From contig NZ_QTQP01000025.1 in NCBI RefSeq assembly GCF_003854275.1, forward strand, positions 52,788 to 116,787: a stretch of DNA of 64,000 nucleotides, read 5' to 3'. The first letter of the stretch is position 1; the number at the start of each line of letters is the position of its first letter. The DNA is from Burkholderia sp. Bp8963 (GTDB taxonomy: Bacteria; Pseudomonadota; Gammaproteobacteria; Burkholderiales; Burkholderiaceae). Positions 18,294 through 27,714 of the stretch are shown here, one piece after another. Position numbers and translations under genes: made by a program. Under the pieces are notes generated by a model. That model did no database searches and was not told the DNA's origin. It saw only the letters and a program-made list of their open reading frames with translations.

Positions 18294-18989
18294 ATGCGTG
18301 CCACCGACAACGACAACGACCACGCCAACCTGCCAGCCACCGAGCCCGTCGCCGAGCCCGTCGCCGAGCCGGTCGCCCGCCTGCTGCTCGTCGACGACCA
18401 TCCGCTCGTGCGCGACGGCCTGCGGATGCGGCTCGAAGCCGCCGACCTGTCCGTCGTCGGCGAGGCCGGCAACGCCGACGAGGCGCTCGCGCTCGCCGAG
18501 ACGCTCGAGCCCGATCTCGCGCTGATGGACGTCGGCATGAACGGGATGAACGGCATCGCGCTCGCCGGCGTCTTCCACGAACGCCATCCGGGCATCCGCG
18601 TGCTGATGCTGTCGATGCACGACAACGTCGAATACGTGACGCAGGCGGTGCGGGCGGGCGCGAGCGGCTATCTGCTGAAGGATTCGCCGGCGAGCGAGAT
18701 CGTCCGCGCGATCGGCGCGGTGCTCGCGGGCCACACATTCTTCAGCGAGGGGCTCGCCGCGCGGATGATCCACGCGCACGCGGCGGCGTCGCCGCTCGAT
18801 CGGCTGACGCCGCGCGAACGCGACATCCTCGACACGCTCGCGCAAGGCCTGTCGAGCAAGCAGATCGCGCAGCAGACAGGGCTGTCGGTGCGCACGGTCG
18901 AGACGCACCGGCTCAACCTGAAGCGCAAGCTCGACATCGAAGGCCAGGCCGAGCTGATCAAGTTCGCGGTCGAGCATCGGCGGCGGTGA
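18294..18989 (+). CDS. LuxR/NarL-family response regulator
   Basis: A 231-residue regulator: receiver domain at about 28-145 with phosphoacceptor Asp79 in LALMDVGMNG, and a LuxR helix-turn-helix at the C-terminus (LTPRERDILDTLAQGLSSKQ, GLSVRTVETH). It should be phosphorylated by the kinase encoded just upstream. The unusual N-terminal extension contains EPVAEPVAEPVA, encoded by a 12-base tandem repeat around 18340-18378; an in-frame start after it is possible. Confidence 0.88.
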   Translation: MRATDNDNDHANLPATEPVAEPVAEPVARLLLVDDHPLVRDGLRMRLEAADLSVVGEAGNADEALALAETLEPDLALMDVGMNGMNGIALAGVFHERHPGIRVLMLSMHDNVEYVTQAVRAGASGYLLKDSPASEIVRAIGAVLAGHTFFSEGLAARMIHAHAAASPLDRLTPRERDILDTLAQGLSSKQIAQQTGLSVRTVETHRLNLKRKLDIEGQAELIKFAVEHRRR

Positions 18990-19039
18990 GCGCGCGGCGG
19001 CGCATGTGCAATCGCATGTGCAACAAGCGCGCAACAAAA

Positions 19040-19064
19040 AAGGGCGCCTGAGTAAGGCGCCCTT
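19040..19064 (-). terminator. hpnM terminator, possibly bidirectional
   Basis: A 9-bp GC-rich stem (19040-19048 with 19056-19064) with loop TGAGTAA. Reading on the minus strand it is followed by TTTTTT, so it best terminates the minus-strand gene ending at 19089. It also lies 50 bases after the plus-strand response regulator and may stop both. Confidence 0.88.
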
Positions 19065-19088
19065 CGTGCATCGGAACCGCGTTGCCGC

Positions 19089-19685
19089 TCAGTTCGTCCG
19101 TGCGTTGTGCTTCTGCAGGTAGGCGATCAGCCCGTCGACGCCGCCCGACGCGAGCTGGCTCTTGAACTGGCCCTGGTAGACCTGGATCAGCCACGCGCCC
19201 GACATGTCGATGTCGTAGATCTTCCAGTCGTTGCCGACCTTGCCGAGCCGGTAGCCCACCGACTGGCTGTCGCCCGGCGTCGTCACCGTCGACTGCACGA
19301 GCGCATCGGTGCCCGATGCGCTACCGGCCTTGAACGAGAACTTCGCGTCCTGGCTGCCGAGCTGCGCGAGCGACGCGGCATAGGTGCGCGTCATCAGCAG
19401 CTTGAATTGCTTGTACAGCTCCTGCTGCTGTTGCGGCGTCGCCTGCTTCCAGGCGTCGCCGACCGCGATGCGGGTCGTGCGCTCGAAATTCGTCGCCGGC
19501 AGGAAGCGCTGCTCGACGACCTGCGTGACCTTCGCCATGTCGCCGCCACGGGCGGCCGGATCCGCCTTCATCGCAGTAACGGTGCCCTCGACCGCGTTGC
19601 GGACGATGTCGACCGGCGCGCTTTGCGCGAACGCGGAAATCGACACGGTGGCGGCGGCGAGGAAAGCAAACAGATGACGTTTCAT
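19089..19685 (-). CDS. hpnM: Hopanoid-associated MlaC-like periplasmic protein HpnM
   Basis: A 198-residue MlaC/Ttg2D-family protein. A signal peptide covers residues 1 to about 21 (LFAFLAAATVSISAFAQSA). The body has the family segments VVEQRFLPATNFERTTRIAVG, GDSQSVGYRLGKVGNDWKIYDID and SGAWLIQVYQGQF. MlaC proteins carry phospholipid across the periplasm. Its position, divergent from the hopanoid RND exporter gene, supports the hopanoid-cluster member HpnM rather than the Mla-operon protein. Start at 19685 (MKRHLF); the longer in-frame upstream sequence lacks the signal-peptide form. Confidence 0.85.
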   Translation of the reverse strand: MKRHLFAFLAAATVSISAFAQSAPVDIVRNAVEGTVTAMKADPAARGGDMAKVTQVVEQRFLPATNFERTTRIAVGDAWKQATPQQQQELYKQFKLLMTRTYAASLAQLGSQDAKFSFKAGSASGTDALVQSTVTTPGDSQSVGYRLGKVGNDWKIYDIDMSGAWLIQVYQGQFKSQLASGGVDGLIAYLQKHNARTN

Positions 19686-20051
19686 ACGGATATCGCACTC
19701 GGTAAGGAAAGACGGCCGGCGCGGCAGGCCGCCCGGTCGACGCAAGTATAGCGGGCCTGACGCGCGGCTGCCGCGCGGTGACCGACTGTTACCTTTGGCG
19801 CCGGATTGTCACAAGAGCGCCGAACGCCGGGCCGATTCATGTAAGCACCTCCTTACATCCGGCCCCGTTGCCGGGCCCCCTTATGTGGTTCCATTATGCG
19901 GCCCGGCCCGCCTCAACGGCCGCCGGCCCCGATTCCCCCGCTGCGGGACAAATCTCCTTCCGTTCCCGAAATGCCCGAACGTCACGACTCACGCCACGAT
20001 GCGCCGGTATACTTGGCTACTTTGCCTTTTCGAGCCACACCCCACCGCCAC
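19686..20051. promoter_or_regulatory. Divergent intergenic region hpnM/hpnN
   Basis: This 366-base gap must carry both promoters. I see no clear operator. An in-frame extension of hpnN reaches back to 19896, but its translation lacks membrane-protein character, so I treat it as leader. Confidence 0.4.
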
Positions 20052-22685
20052 ATGGTGACCTCTCTCATCATTCGACTCGTTGCGTGGTCGGTGCGACGCC
20101 CGATCTGGGTCGTCGCACTGTCGCTGATCATTGGCGCCGCGAGCGGCGTCTACGTTGCCGGCCACTTCAGGATCAACACGGACATCAGCAAGCTCGTCGA
20201 CGCCGAACCGCAATGGGCCGCGCTCGGCCAGTCGATCGACCGCGCATTCCCGCAACGCAACGGTACGATCCTCGCGGTCGTCGAAGCACCCGCCCCCGAA
20301 TTCGCGACGGCCGCCGCACACGCGCTGACGGGCGCGCTGCAGAAACAGGCCGACGCCGGCCGCCTCGGCCAGGTCGCCGAGCCGGGCGGCGGCCCGTTCT
20401 TCGAGCACAACGGGCTGCTGTTCCTGTCGCCGCAGGAAGTTGCGGATACGACGTCGCAGCTCGCGAGCGCGCGCCCGCTCGTCAACGAGCTCGCGAAGAA
20501 CCCGAGCCTGACCGGGCTCGCAACCACGCTGTCGACGACGCTCGGCCAGCCGCTCCTGACCGGCCAGGTCAAGCTGCCGGGGATGGCCAAGCTGCTCGCG
20601 CGCAGCGCCGCGACGGTCGACGACGTGCTGGCCGGCAAGCCTGCCGCGTTCTCGTGGCGCGCGCTCGTCGACAGCGACGCGGCGCACCAGCCGGCGCGCG
20701 CATTCGTCACCGTGCAGCCGCTCGTCAACTACGGCGCGCTGAAGGCGGGCGCCGCCGCGAGCCAGACGATCCGCGACACCGCGCGCACGCTCGATCTCGA
20801 GAAACGCTTCGGCGCAGTCGTACAGCTGACCGGCGAGCAGCCGCTCGCCGACGACGAATTCGCATCGGTGCAGGACGGCGCGGCGCTCAACGGCGCGCTC
20901 ACGCTGTTCGCCGTGCTCGTCATCCTGTGGCTTGCGCTGCGCTCGAAGCGGATGATCGGCTCGGTGATCGTCACGCTGTTCGTCGGCCTCGCCGTCACCG
21001 CGGCGCTCGGCCTGATGCTGGTCGGCTCGCTGAACATGATCTCGGTCGCGTTCATGGTGCTGTTCGTCGGCCTCGGCGTCGATTTCTCGATCCAGTACGG
21101 CGTGAAGTACCGCGAGGAGCGCTTCCGCGACTCGCGCATCGATCACGCGCTGATCGGCGCCGCGCACTCGATGGGCCTGCCGCTCGCGCTCGCGACCGCG
21201 GCGGTCGCGGCGAGCTTCTTCTCGTTCATCCCGACCGCGTATCGCGGCGTGTCCGAACTCGGCCTGATCGCCGGCGTCGGCATGTTCGTCGCGCTGCTGA
21301 CCACGCTCACGCTGCTGCCCGCGCTACTGCGCCTGTTCGCGCCGCCGGGCGAATCGAAGACGCCTGGCTTCCCGGCGCTCGCGCCGGTCGACGATTTTCT
21401 CGACCGGCACCGCAAGCCGATCCTGATCGGCACGCTCGCGGTCGTGATCGGCGGGCTGCCGCTGCTCGCGTTCCTGCGCTTCGACTTCAACCCGCTGCAC
21501 CTGAAGGATCCGCACAGCGAATCGATGGCGACGCTGATCGCACTGAAGGATTCGCCGGAGGCATCGGTCAACGACGTCACGCTGCTCGCGCCGTCGCTCG
21601 CCGCGGCCGACGCGGCCGCGAAGCGCCTCGGCGCGCTGCCCGAAGTCGGCCGCACGACGACGCTGTCGACGTTCATCCCCGCCGGCCAGCCGGAAAAACG
21701 CGCGGCGATCGCCGCCGCCGCGAGCGAGCTGGTGCCCGCGCTGACCCAGCCCGCCGCGCCGCCCGCGACCGACGCGCAGCGCGTCGCCGCGCTCAAGCGC
21801 GTGTCGGACCTGCTCGGCTACGCGGCCGAGGATCACCCCGGACCCGGCGCGGCGGCCGCGCAACATCTGTCCGCGTCGCTCGCAAAGCTCGCCGCCGCCG
21901 ACGCCGCGACGCGCGACCGCGCCGAACGCGCGTTCTCCGACACGCTGCACGTCGCGCTCAATCAACTCGCGACGCTGCTGCAGCCGCAGGACATCACGCG
22001 CGACACGCTGCCGCCGTCGATCGTGCGCGACTGGGTCGCGCCGGACGGCCAGGCGCTCGTGCAGATCTCGCCGAAGGTGCCGAACGGCGTCGATCCGGGC
22101 GACGACGCGATGCTGCGCCGCTTCGTGACTGCCGTGAAGGCCGTCGAGCCGAACGCGATCGGCGGGCCGATCTCGATCCTGCATTCGGCCGATACGATCA
22201 TCAACGCGTTCCTGCATGCAGCGCTGTGGTCGATCGTGTCGATCACGATCCTGCTGTGGATCACGCTGCGCCGGTTCGGCGACGTGTTGCGCACGCTCGT
22301 GCCGCTGCTCGTGTCGGGCATCGTCACGCTCGAGATCTGCGTGTTGATCGGCATGCCGCTCAACTTCGCGAACATCATCGCGCTGCCGCTGATGCTCGGC
22401 GTCGGCGTCGCATTCAAGGTGTATTTCGTGATGGCTTGGCGCGCGGGTCAGACTGGCCTGCTGCATTCCAGCCTCACGCATGCGGTGCTGTTCAGCGCCG
22501 CGACGACCGCGACCGCGTTCGGCAGCCTGTGGCTGTCGCATCACCCGGGAACGTCGAGCATGGGCAAGCTGCTGGCGCTGGCGCTGACTTGCACGCTGAT
22601 CGGCGCCGTGGTGTTTCAGCCGGTACTCATGGGCAAACCGCGCGTGAAGCGCGCGAAGAACCAATCGCAAGGAATCAATGAATAA
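20052..22685 (+). CDS. hpnN: Hopanoid transporter HpnN (RND/MMPL family)
   Basis: An 877-residue RND-superfamily protein that, in characterised hopanoid producers, moves hopanoids from the inner to the outer membrane. One N-terminal helix ([20 protein letters not shown]) is followed by a periplasmic domain, a block of five helices (about 280-440, with [20 protein letters not shown]), a second helix and periplasmic domain, and a final five-helix block ([20 protein letters not shown]). I start at ATG 20052, giving [12 protein letters not shown]. Its last eight bases overlap the next gene, so both are co-translated. Confidence 0.9.
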   Translation: MVTSLIIRLVAWSVRRPIWVVALSLIIGAASGVYVAGHFRINTDISKLVDAEPQWAALGQSIDRAFPQRNGTILAVVEAPAPEFATAAAHALTGALQKQADAGRLGQVAEPGGGPFFEHNGLLFLSPQEVADTTSQLASARPLVNELAKNPSLTGLATTLSTTLGQPLLTGQVKLPGMAKLLARSAATVDDVLAGKPAAFSWRALVDSDAAHQPARAFVTVQPLVNYGALKAGAAASQTIRDTARTLDLEKRFGAVVQLTGEQPLADDEFASVQDGAALNGALTLFAVLVILWLALRSKRMIGSVIVTLFVGLAVTAALGLMLVGSLNMISVAFMVLFVGLGVDFSIQYGVKYREERFRDSRIDHALIGAAHSMGLPLALATAAVAASFFSFIPTAYRGVSELGLIAGVGMFVALLTTLTLLPALLRLFAPPGESKTPGFPALAPVDDFLDRHRKPILIGTLAVVIGGLPLLAFLRFDFNPLHLKDPHSESMATLIALKDSPEASVNDVTLLAPSLAAADAAAKRLGALPEVGRTTTLSTFIPAGQPEKRAAIAAAASELVPALTQPAAPPATDAQRVAALKRVSDLLGYAAEDHPGPGAAAAQHLSASLAKLAAADAATRDRAERAFSDTLHVALNQLATLLQPQDITRDTLPPSIVRDWVAPDGQALVQISPKVPNGVDPGDDAMLRRFVTAVKAVEPNAIGGPISILHSADTIINAFLHAALWSIVSITILLWITLRRFGDVLRTLVPLLVSGIVTLEICVLIGMPLNFANIIALPLMLGVGVAFKVYFVMAWRAGQTGLLHSSLTHAVLFSAATTATAFGSLWLSHHPGTSSMGKLLALALTCTLIGAVVFQPVLMGKPRVKRAKNQSQGINE

Positions 22686-23607
22686 GGTGCGAATCATTGC
22701 GGCGAGCGTCGCCGCAGGCGCGATGCTGAGCGGCTGCGCGACCGGCCCCGACCGCAATCCGGCCGACCCGCTCGAGCCGATGAACCGCGCGGTGTACAAG
22801 TTCAACGACACCGTCGACCAGAACATCGCGGTGCCGATCGCGAAGGGCTACCAGAAGATCACGCCGACGCCGATGCGCACGGCAATCAGCAACTTCTTCT
22901 CGAACCTCGGCGACCTCGGCAACATCGCGAACAACCTGCTGCAGTTGCGCATCACCGACGCGACGGAAGACCTGATGCGGGTTGCGATGAACTCGTTGTT
23001 CGGCGTCGGCGGCCTGATCGACATCGCGACGCCCGCCGGCCTGCCGAAGCATCACCAGGATTTCGGGCTCACGATGGCCCGCTGGGGCATGCCGTCCGGC
23101 CCGTATCTCGTGCTGCCGGTGTTCGGGCCGAGCACGTTCCGCGACGGCGTCGGCCGCGCGGTCGACGTGCGCTTCAACCTGCTCAACTACATCGAGCCGG
23201 CCGCGCGCAATCCGATGTACGTGATGCAGTTCGTGAGCGCCCGCTCGGACCTGCTCGGCGCGACCGACCTGCTGAAGCAGGCCGCGCTCGACCCGTACTC
23301 GTTCGTGCGCGACGCGTACCTGCAGCAGCGCAAGTCGCTGACCTACAAGAGCGAGTCCGCGCCGAGCGCGCTGCCGAACTACAACGAGCCCGGCGAGTCG
23401 GACGGCGCGCCGGCGAACACGCCGGCCGCGCCCGGGTTGCCGAATTATCAGGATCCGGGCGAATCGGGTGGGGCGCCGGCGAACGCACCGGCTGCACCGG
23501 CCGCACCGGCCGCGCCAGGGATGCCGCAATACAACGATCCGGGTGCGGACAATACGATGCCGGCGAGTGCGCCGGTTGTGCCGGCAAGCGGAGCTGCTGC
23601 GCAGTAA
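22678..23607 (+). CDS. MlaA/VacJ-family outer-membrane lipoprotein
   Basis: A 309-residue lipoprotein with a lipobox (AGAMLSGC, Cys at about 20) and the MlaA domain ([34 protein letters not shown] segment, [22 protein letters not shown]). MlaA removes mislocalised lipid from the outer leaflet together with a porin; here coupling to hpnN suggests a role in hopanoid trafficking. After about residue 225 there is a Pro/Ala-rich tail with three imperfect repeats of the form [21 protein letters not shown], which ordinary MlaA proteins lack. Start ATG 22678 overlaps the hpnN end by eight bases. Confidence 0.85.
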   Translation: MNKVRIIAASVAAGAMLSGCATGPDRNPADPLEPMNRAVYKFNDTVDQNIAVPIAKGYQKITPTPMRTAISNFFSNLGDLGNIANNLLQLRITDATEDLMRVAMNSLFGVGGLIDIATPAGLPKHHQDFGLTMARWGMPSGPYLVLPVFGPSTFRDGVGRAVDVRFNLLNYIEPAARNPMYVMQFVSARSDLLGATDLLKQAALDPYSFVRDAYLQQRKSLTYKSESAPSALPNYNEPGESDGAPANTPAAPGLPNYQDPGESGGAPANAPAAPAAPAAPGMPQYNDPGADNTMPASAPVVPASGAAAQ

Positions 23608-23669
23608 CGTCGAATCGGTCGGGAAATGCTCAGGGGCGCTGCACGATGCAGCGCGCCTGATTGCTGACG

Positions 23670-23699
23670 AACCCCTCGTTTTTCGGAACGAGGGGTTTT
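23670..23699 (+). terminator. hpnN-mlaA terminator
   Basis: A perfect 11-bp stem (23670-23680 with 23687-23697), loop TTTCGG, followed by TTTTG. It lies 62 bases after the lipoprotein stop and is flanked by T-rich sequence on both sides, so it may also serve the convergent hpnG operon. Confidence 0.88.
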
Positions 23700-23760
23700 G
23701 TCTTTCAGGCGCAGGCGGAGTGGAACGGAAGAGGGGAAGAAGGGCCGCGCTTGCGCCGGC

Positions 23761-24468
23761 TCAGACGATCCGCAGCGCCCCCGCGCGCCCGAACGCATGC
23801 CGCGCCTGGATCAGCGTCGTGCGCGCCGCGCGCGCATCGCCCGCGACCTGCAGCAGCGGGCCGAGCTGCGAAGGCTGCTTCAACAGCTCGCGCAGGATCG
23901 GCAGGATCGCCGTGCTGCCGTCGTCGCGCAGCCCGGCTGTCGCCGCGCGCGGCAGCGTGCGCCACGCCGGATCGACGATCGCGCGGCACACCGCGAACGG
24001 CACGCCGCGCGCGGCCGCGAACGCCGCCGCGATGTGCGACTCCATGTCGACGGCCTGCGCGCCCTTCGCGCGATACAGCGAAGCCTTGTCCTCTTCACTG
24101 ACGACCGGCGCGCCGACAGCCGCCATCACGCCGCGCTTCACGCGCGGCCACACCGGCGTGTCGTGCAGCGCGCCGACGAGCCGCGCGCTCCACGCGACGT
24201 CGGTCTGCACGCGTCCGAACGGCCCGTCGATTGCATCCGGGATCACGAGCGCGCCCGGCTCCAGGTCGGGTGCGAGCCCGCCGGCCGTGCCGAAGCTGAT
24301 GATGCCCGCGCAGCCGTGCGCGGTCGCTTCGGTCAGCGCGCGCTCGAGACGATCGGCGCGCGCGGCGAATACGGCCTCGACACCGTCGCCGCGCGCGATG
24401 CGTGCCTCGAACGCCATCCCCGTCACCGCGATGACGGGCAGCGTGCCGTTATGCGTCGATGCCGCCAC
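23761..24468 (-). CDS. hpnG: Hopanoid-associated nucleoside phosphorylase HpnG
   Basis: A 235-residue member of the purine-nucleoside phosphorylase/nucleosidase family. Characteristic segments are VIAVTGMAFEARIA, AGIISFGTAGGLAPDLEPG and the nucleoside-binding AQAVDMESHIAAAFAAARG. In hopanoid synthesis HpnG removes adenine from adenosylhopane to yield ribosylhopane. It lies three bases after the shc stop on the same strand, so it is co-transcribed as the last gene of the hpnD-hpnE-shc-hpnG operon. Confidence 0.87.
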   Translation of the reverse strand: MAASTHNGTLPVIAVTGMAFEARIARGDGVEAVFAARADRLERALTEATAHGCAGIISFGTAGGLAPDLEPGALVIPDAIDGPFGRVQTDVAWSARLVGALHDTPVWPRVKRGVMAAVGAPVVSEEDKASLYRAKGAQAVDMESHIAAAFAAARGVPFAVCRAIVDPAWRTLPRAATAGLRDDGSTAILPILRELLKQPSQLGPLLQVAGDARAARTTLIQARHAFGRAGALRIV

Positions 24469-24471
24469 GCG

Positions 24472-26445
24472 TCACATCCCGACCGTCACGCGCGTCGCGT
24501 TGTCGCGCTTCAGGTTGCGGTAGCGCGCGAGCGCCCACAGCGGGAAGAACTTGCGATAGCCGTGGTAACGCAGGTAGAACACGCGCGGGAAGCCGGTCGC
24601 CGTAAAGCGCGTCTCGTCCCACAGCCCATGTTCGTTCTGCTCGGCGATCAGGTAGTCGATCCCGCGCGCAACGGCCGGATGGTTCACCTCGCCGGCCGCC
24701 ATCAGGCCGAGCAGCGCCCAGGCCGTCTGCGACGCCGTGCTCGGCGCCTGCTCGTAGCCGCGATAGTTGAGCTTGTAGCTGTCGCCGTCCTCGCCCCAGC
24801 CGCCATCCTTGTTCTGCACCGACAGCAGCCACTGCGCGCCGCGCTTCACGCGCGGATCGTCCGGGCCGAGGCCGGCCGCGTTCAGCGAGCACAGCGCGGT
24901 CCACGTGCCGTACACGAAGTTCATCCCCCAGCGGCCGTACCAGCTGCCGTCCGGCTCCTGTTCCTTCAGCATGTAGTCGAGCGAGCGGCGCGCCGCTTCG
25001 CTGTTCGCGGCCGTCTCGCCGAGCTGCGACAGCATCGACAGGCAGCGGCCCGACACGTCCGCGGTCGGCGGATCGAGCAGCGCGCCGTGATCGGAGAACG
25101 GGATGTTGTTCAGGTAGTACTGCGTGTTTTCCGGCTCGAACGCACCCCAGCCGCCGTCGCTGCTCTGCATGCCGACGACCCACTCGCGCGCGCGCGCGAT
25201 CGACTCGCGGTACGCGTCCGAATGCCGGAGCTTCTCGACGCGGTCCATCGCCATCACGACCACGGCCGTATCGTCGACGTCCGGGTAATGCGGGTTCGCG
25301 TACTGGAACGCCCAGCCGCCGGGCCGCACGTTCGGGCGGCGCGAGATCCAGTCGCCGCGCACGTCGAGGATCTGCAGCGGACGCAGCCATTCGAGGCCGC
25401 GCACCACGGCGTCTTCCGCGCGCGGGTCGCCCGTCTCGAGCAGCGCGTGCGCCGCGAGCGACGTATCCCACACCGGCGACAGGCACGGCTGGCAATACGC
25501 TTCGTCGCCGTGCACAACGAGCAGCTTCTCGACCGACTGGCGCGCGATCGCGCGGTTCGGATGGTCTTCAGGATAGCCAAGCGCGGCGTACATCATCACC
25601 GAGTTGGCCATCGCCGGATAGATCGCGCCGAGGCCGTCCTCGCCGTTCAGGCGCTCGTCGACGAACGCGACCGCCTGCCGGATCGCGCGTTCGCGCGTGT
25701 AGCTCGGGAACAGCCCGTCGACCGCGCGCAGCGCGTGATCGACGACGCGGAAGAACGCGAACCAGCCCGCGCTCTGGTGGCCCTGGCGCGGCAGCAGCCC
25801 GGCGTTGACGGGCGGATCGATGAACAGCTCGTCGATGCGCACGCCGCGCGGGTTCTTCGCGATCGGCCGCTTCGCATTCAGCACGAGCAGCGGCACGATC
25901 ACCGTGCGCGCCCAGTACGACACCTTCGACAGGTGGAACGGAAACCACTGCGGCAGCAGCATGATCTCGACCGGCATCATCGGCACCGCGCGCCACGGAA
26001 TCGCACCGTACAGCGCGAGCTGGATGCGCGTGAACACGTTCGACATCTCGGCGCCGCCCATCGCGTGGATCGCTTTGCGCGCACGCTGCATGTGCTCGGC
26101 GTTCTCGTCGTCGCCGATCACCTTCAGCGCGAAGTACGCCTTCACGCTCGCGCTGATGTTCGGCGCGCCGTCGGTGAACAGCGGCCAGCCGCCGTCCGGC
26201 TGCTGGATGCGGCGCAGATAGCGGCCGATCTTCTGTTCGAGCTCGAGGTTCGGCGTTTCGCCGAGGTAGTGGACGAGCAGGATGTACTCGGCCGGAATCG
26301 TCGAATCCGCTTCGAGTTCGTAGACCCAGTGTCCGTCCGCGTTCTGCGCGGCAAGCAACGCGTCGGTCGCACGGGCGACGGCGGCGTCGAGGCCGGCCGA
26401 CTGCGTGTCGGCGGTCAAGGTCGGCATATCGGTGAGATCGTTCAT
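24472..26445 (-). CDS. shc: Squalene-hopene cyclase
   Basis: A 657-residue triterpene cyclase. The catalytic DXDD motif is DVDD at about residues 389-392 (YPDVDDTAVV), and at least five QW repeats are visible (for example QQPDGGW, QSSDGGWGAF, QEPDGSWYGRW, QNKDGGWGED). It folds squalene into hopene in one step at the inner membrane; hopanoids then rigidify membranes in place of sterols. Start ATG 26445 gives MNDLTDMPTL. It follows hpnE by 11 bases and precedes hpnG by 3. Confidence 0.95.
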   Translation of the reverse strand: MNDLTDMPTLTADTQSAGLDAAVARATDALLAAQNADGHWVYELEADSTIPAEYILLVHYLGETPNLELEQKIGRYLRRIQQPDGGWPLFTDGAPNISASVKAYFALKVIGDDENAEHMQRARKAIHAMGGAEMSNVFTRIQLALYGAIPWRAVPMMPVEIMLLPQWFPFHLSKVSYWARTVIVPLLVLNAKRPIAKNPRGVRIDELFIDPPVNAGLLPRQGHQSAGWFAFFRVVDHALRAVDGLFPSYTRERAIRQAVAFVDERLNGEDGLGAIYPAMANSVMMYAALGYPEDHPNRAIARQSVEKLLVVHGDEAYCQPCLSPVWDTSLAAHALLETGDPRAEDAVVRGLEWLRPLQILDVRGDWISRRPNVRPGGWAFQYANPHYPDVDDTAVVVMAMDRVEKLRHSDAYRESIARAREWVVGMQSSDGGWGAFEPENTQYYLNNIPFSDHGALLDPPTADVSGRCLSMLSQLGETAANSEAARRSLDYMLKEQEPDGSWYGRWGMNFVYGTWTALCSLNAAGLGPDDPRVKRGAQWLLSVQNKDGGWGEDGDSYKLNYRGYEQAPSTASQTAWALLGLMAAGEVNHPAVARGIDYLIAEQNEHGLWDETRFTATGFPRVFYLRYHGYRKFFPLWALARYRNLKRDNATRVTVGM

Positions 26446-26456
26446 CGGTCCCTCTC

Positions 26457-27710
26457 TTATTGTGTCTGGAGCACGTCCGCGGCCTTCTGGCCGGAACGGA
26501 GCGCGCCCTCGATCGATGCGGGCAGGCCGGTGGCAATCCAGTCGCCCGCCAGCACGAGATTGGTCCAGCGCGTACGCGCAGCCGGACGTTTCATTTCCTG
26601 CGACGGCACCGCCGCAAAACCCGCGCGCGGCTCGACGACGAGCTGCCACGGGGGCAAGGTTTCCGCGCGTGCGCCCGTCACGCGCGCGATGTCCTGCCAG
26701 ATCGTCTGCGCGAGCGTGTCGCGCGGCAGCTCGAGCCAGCCGGCTGCGTCGCGGATCGTCGCGGCGAGCTGGCCATCGGCCGCCCGCACCGCGTCGACGG
26801 CACCGTTGACGACCGTCGTGTACAGCGCGCAGCCCGGCGCCGGTTCGGCCGCGAAATACGCGGTGACGACCGCGCTGTACGTATCCGGCGCGCTCAGGTC
26901 GGGCACGAGCGGCTGCGCGACGTCGGGCGGGACGGCCAGCACGACCGCATCGCCCGGCGCGAGATCGACGCGCTCGCCGTCGATCACCAGCGCGTCGACC
27001 GCGTGGCCGCGCGCGCCGAATTCGAGCGCGTCGAGACGCGAACGCAGCCGGATCGTCGCGCCGCCATGCTGCAGCATCCGCAGCGCGGGCTCGACGAACG
27101 CGCTGCCGAGCCCGTGACGCGCGAACAGCGGGCGGCACGCAGGCCCGCCCGCGGCGAATGTGCCGCACACCACCGCGCGCGCCAGTTCGGCCGTCGCGTG
27201 GCGCGGCTCGACATTCAGCGCGCCGAGGAAAAACGGCCGCAGCCAACGATCCCACAGCACGCCGTCGCATCGCATCGTCTGTGCGAGTGAGCGGCCCGTG
27301 CGCGCGAACGCGAGCGGCGCGAGCGACAGATAATCGAGCGGCGTCGTGCCCGGCGCCCGCGACGCGGCGTCGAACAGCCAGGACGGCCAGTGGCCGTTGC
27401 CGAAACGCAGCGTCCAGCGCTGCTGCGACGTGACGTCGGCCACCGGAAATTCAGGCAGCGCGGGCCCGGACAGCTGATCGGCCGCGCCGATCGCGCGCAG
27501 ATAGCGCTGCGTCGACGGCTGTCCTGCGAACACCAGATGCAGCCCGCTGTCGATCGTCGCGTTCAGCGTGCCGTCGAACCACGAGCGGCAGCGTCCGCCC
27601 GGCTGCGCGTGCGCATCGTGCAGCACGATGCGGCGCCCGCGGCGTTGCAGCTCGACGGCGGCCGACAGGCCCGCGAGTCCTGCCCCGACCACGTGGACGG
27701 TTCTGGGCAT
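26457..27710 (-). CDS. hpnE: Hydroxysqualene dehydroxylase / squalene-associated FAD protein HpnE
   Basis: A 417-residue FAD-dependent amine-oxidase-fold enzyme. The dinucleotide-binding motif is VVGAGLAGLSAAVELQRRG at residues 7-25, followed by GGRCRSW, and the C-terminal FAD motif is NLVLAGDWIATGLPASIEGA. HpnE reduces hydroxysqualene to squalene in the HpnCDE route. It lies four bases after hpnD and eleven before shc, so precursor supply and cyclisation are co-expressed. Confidence 0.9.
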   Translation of the reverse strand: MPRTVHVVGAGLAGLSAAVELQRRGRRIVLHDAHAQPGGRCRSWFDGTLNATIDSGLHLVFAGQPSTQRYLRAIGAADQLSGPALPEFPVADVTSQQRWTLRFGNGHWPSWLFDAASRAPGTTPLDYLSLAPLAFARTGRSLAQTMRCDGVLWDRWLRPFFLGALNVEPRHATAELARAVVCGTFAAGGPACRPLFARHGLGSAFVEPALRMLQHGGATIRLRSRLDALEFGARGHAVDALVIDGERVDLAPGDAVVLAVPPDVAQPLVPDLSAPDTYSAVVTAYFAAEPAPGCALYTTVVNGAVDAVRAADGQLAATIRDAAGWLELPRDTLAQTIWQDIARVTGARAETLPPWQLVVEPRAGFAAVPSQEMKRPAARTRWTNLVLAGDWIATGLPASIEGALRSGQKAADVLQTQ

Positions 27711-27714
27711 CGGC

